From Chloroflexota bacterium (GTDB lineage: Bacteria; Chloroflexota; Dormibacteria; Aeolococcales; Aeolococcaceae), in contig JAQBPI010000178.1 of NCBI GenBank assembly GCA_028287605.1, positions 1 through 6,636 of the forward strand: DNA of 6,636 nt. Direction: 5' to 3'. The position numbers and the translations under genes are program-made. Shown piece after piece: positions 6,493 to 6,636 of the stretch. The notes beneath the pieces were generated by a model. The model was not told where the DNA came from. It saw nothing but the letters and a program-made list of their open reading frames with translations, and made no database searches. Position 1 is the stretch's first letter, and the number at the start of each line of letters is the position of its first letter.

Positions 6493-6636
6493 GTGGGCTG
6501 GGGCCCGGTCGGCGCCGCGACGGTGCTCCGTCCCTGGGCGGAGCGGCTGGTCGACGCGCTGGGACCCCGTCCCGGCGAGCGCATCCTCGACGCCTCCGCC
6601 GACGGGGGGCTGCTCCACCGGCGCCTGGCCCGCGCG
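6493..6636 (+). CDS. Probable class I SAM-dependent methyltransferase, N-terminal part (cut by window edge)
   Basis: The frame is open for 48 codons from a GTG at 6493 to the window end. It begins MGWGPVGAAT, followed by LRPWAERLVDALGPRPGERILDASADGG. The pattern of a short helix, Leu-x-Pro-x-Pro-Gly-Glu-Arg-Ile-Leu-Asp and a Gly-containing loop resembles motif I of UbiE/type-11 methyltransferases, where the acidic strand end and glycine loop bind S-adenosylmethionine. Here the loop reads DASADGG instead of the usual DxxxGxG, so one glycine is replaced by Asp. The start lies three bases after the biotin carboxylase stop, in the same frame, with no clear Shine-Dalgarno sequence; expression is probably by coupling or re-initiation. 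The substrate cannot be judged from this fragment, and a different Rossmann-type protein is possible. Confidence 0.6.
   Translation, partial: MGWGPVGAATVLRPWAERLVDALGPRPGERILDASADGGLLHRRLARA

Noticed and set aside
5035..6618. Long minus-strand open frame opposite the biotin carboxylase
   Set aside because: The product is a biased His/Arg/Gly/Asp-rich mirror of the biotin carboxylase gene with no recognisable domain.
1..6636. tRNA, rRNA, CRISPR array, insertion sequence or riboswitch
   Set aside because: Nearly the whole window is accounted for by protein-coding genes, and I saw no cloverleaf, spaced repeats, transposase motif or terminal inverted repeats.

Overview
The window is very GC-rich (roughly 70% or more by eye) and almost entirely coding, with GTG and probably CTG starts and several stop/start overlaps. 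This fits a high-GC bacterium such as an Actinomycetota member or a high-GC Chloroflexota/Dormibacterota-type lineage. A two-subunit pyruvate-carboxylase-like pair, rather than the single-chain enzyme, leans mildly to the second group. That placement is inference, because no rRNA or other marker gene is present.

The window has two divergent blocks. The left block (about 1-3117) is on the minus strand. In transcription order it holds a six-helix ferric-reductase-like membrane flavoprotein, a signal-anchored FMN-binding-domain protein with a flavinylation motif, an ApbE-type FAD:protein FMN transferase, and then, after 96 bases, the start of a family-2 glycosyltransferase that runs off the left edge. 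The first three form a compact module. ApbE would attach FMN to the FMN-binding protein, and the membrane reductase would move electrons from NAD(P)H through FAD, probably via heme, towards that flavin outside the membrane.

The right block (3236 to the end) is on the plus strand. It holds a carboxyltransferase-like TIM-barrel protein fused to a C-terminal biotin carrier domain, then a biotin carboxylase joined to it by a TGATG overlap, then, three bases after that stop, the start of a probable SAM-dependent methyltransferase cut by the right edge. A divergent control region (about 3118-3235) separates the blocks. It contains a TACAAT -10-like hexamer close to the plus-strand start and an inverted repeat.

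The most interesting point is in the right block. The biotin carboxylase keeps every catalytic residue I could check, and the carrier domain keeps the biotinyl-lysine motif. The carboxyltransferase barrel, although recognisable along its whole length, has lost the residues that define the family's active site: the metal-binding Asp is His, the carbamylated Lys is Tyr, the second metal-binding His is Ala, and the catalytic Thr/Ser position is Asp. This looks like a biotin-carboxylation system whose transfer domain has been repurposed or acts as a scaffold. The remaining content looks ordinary.
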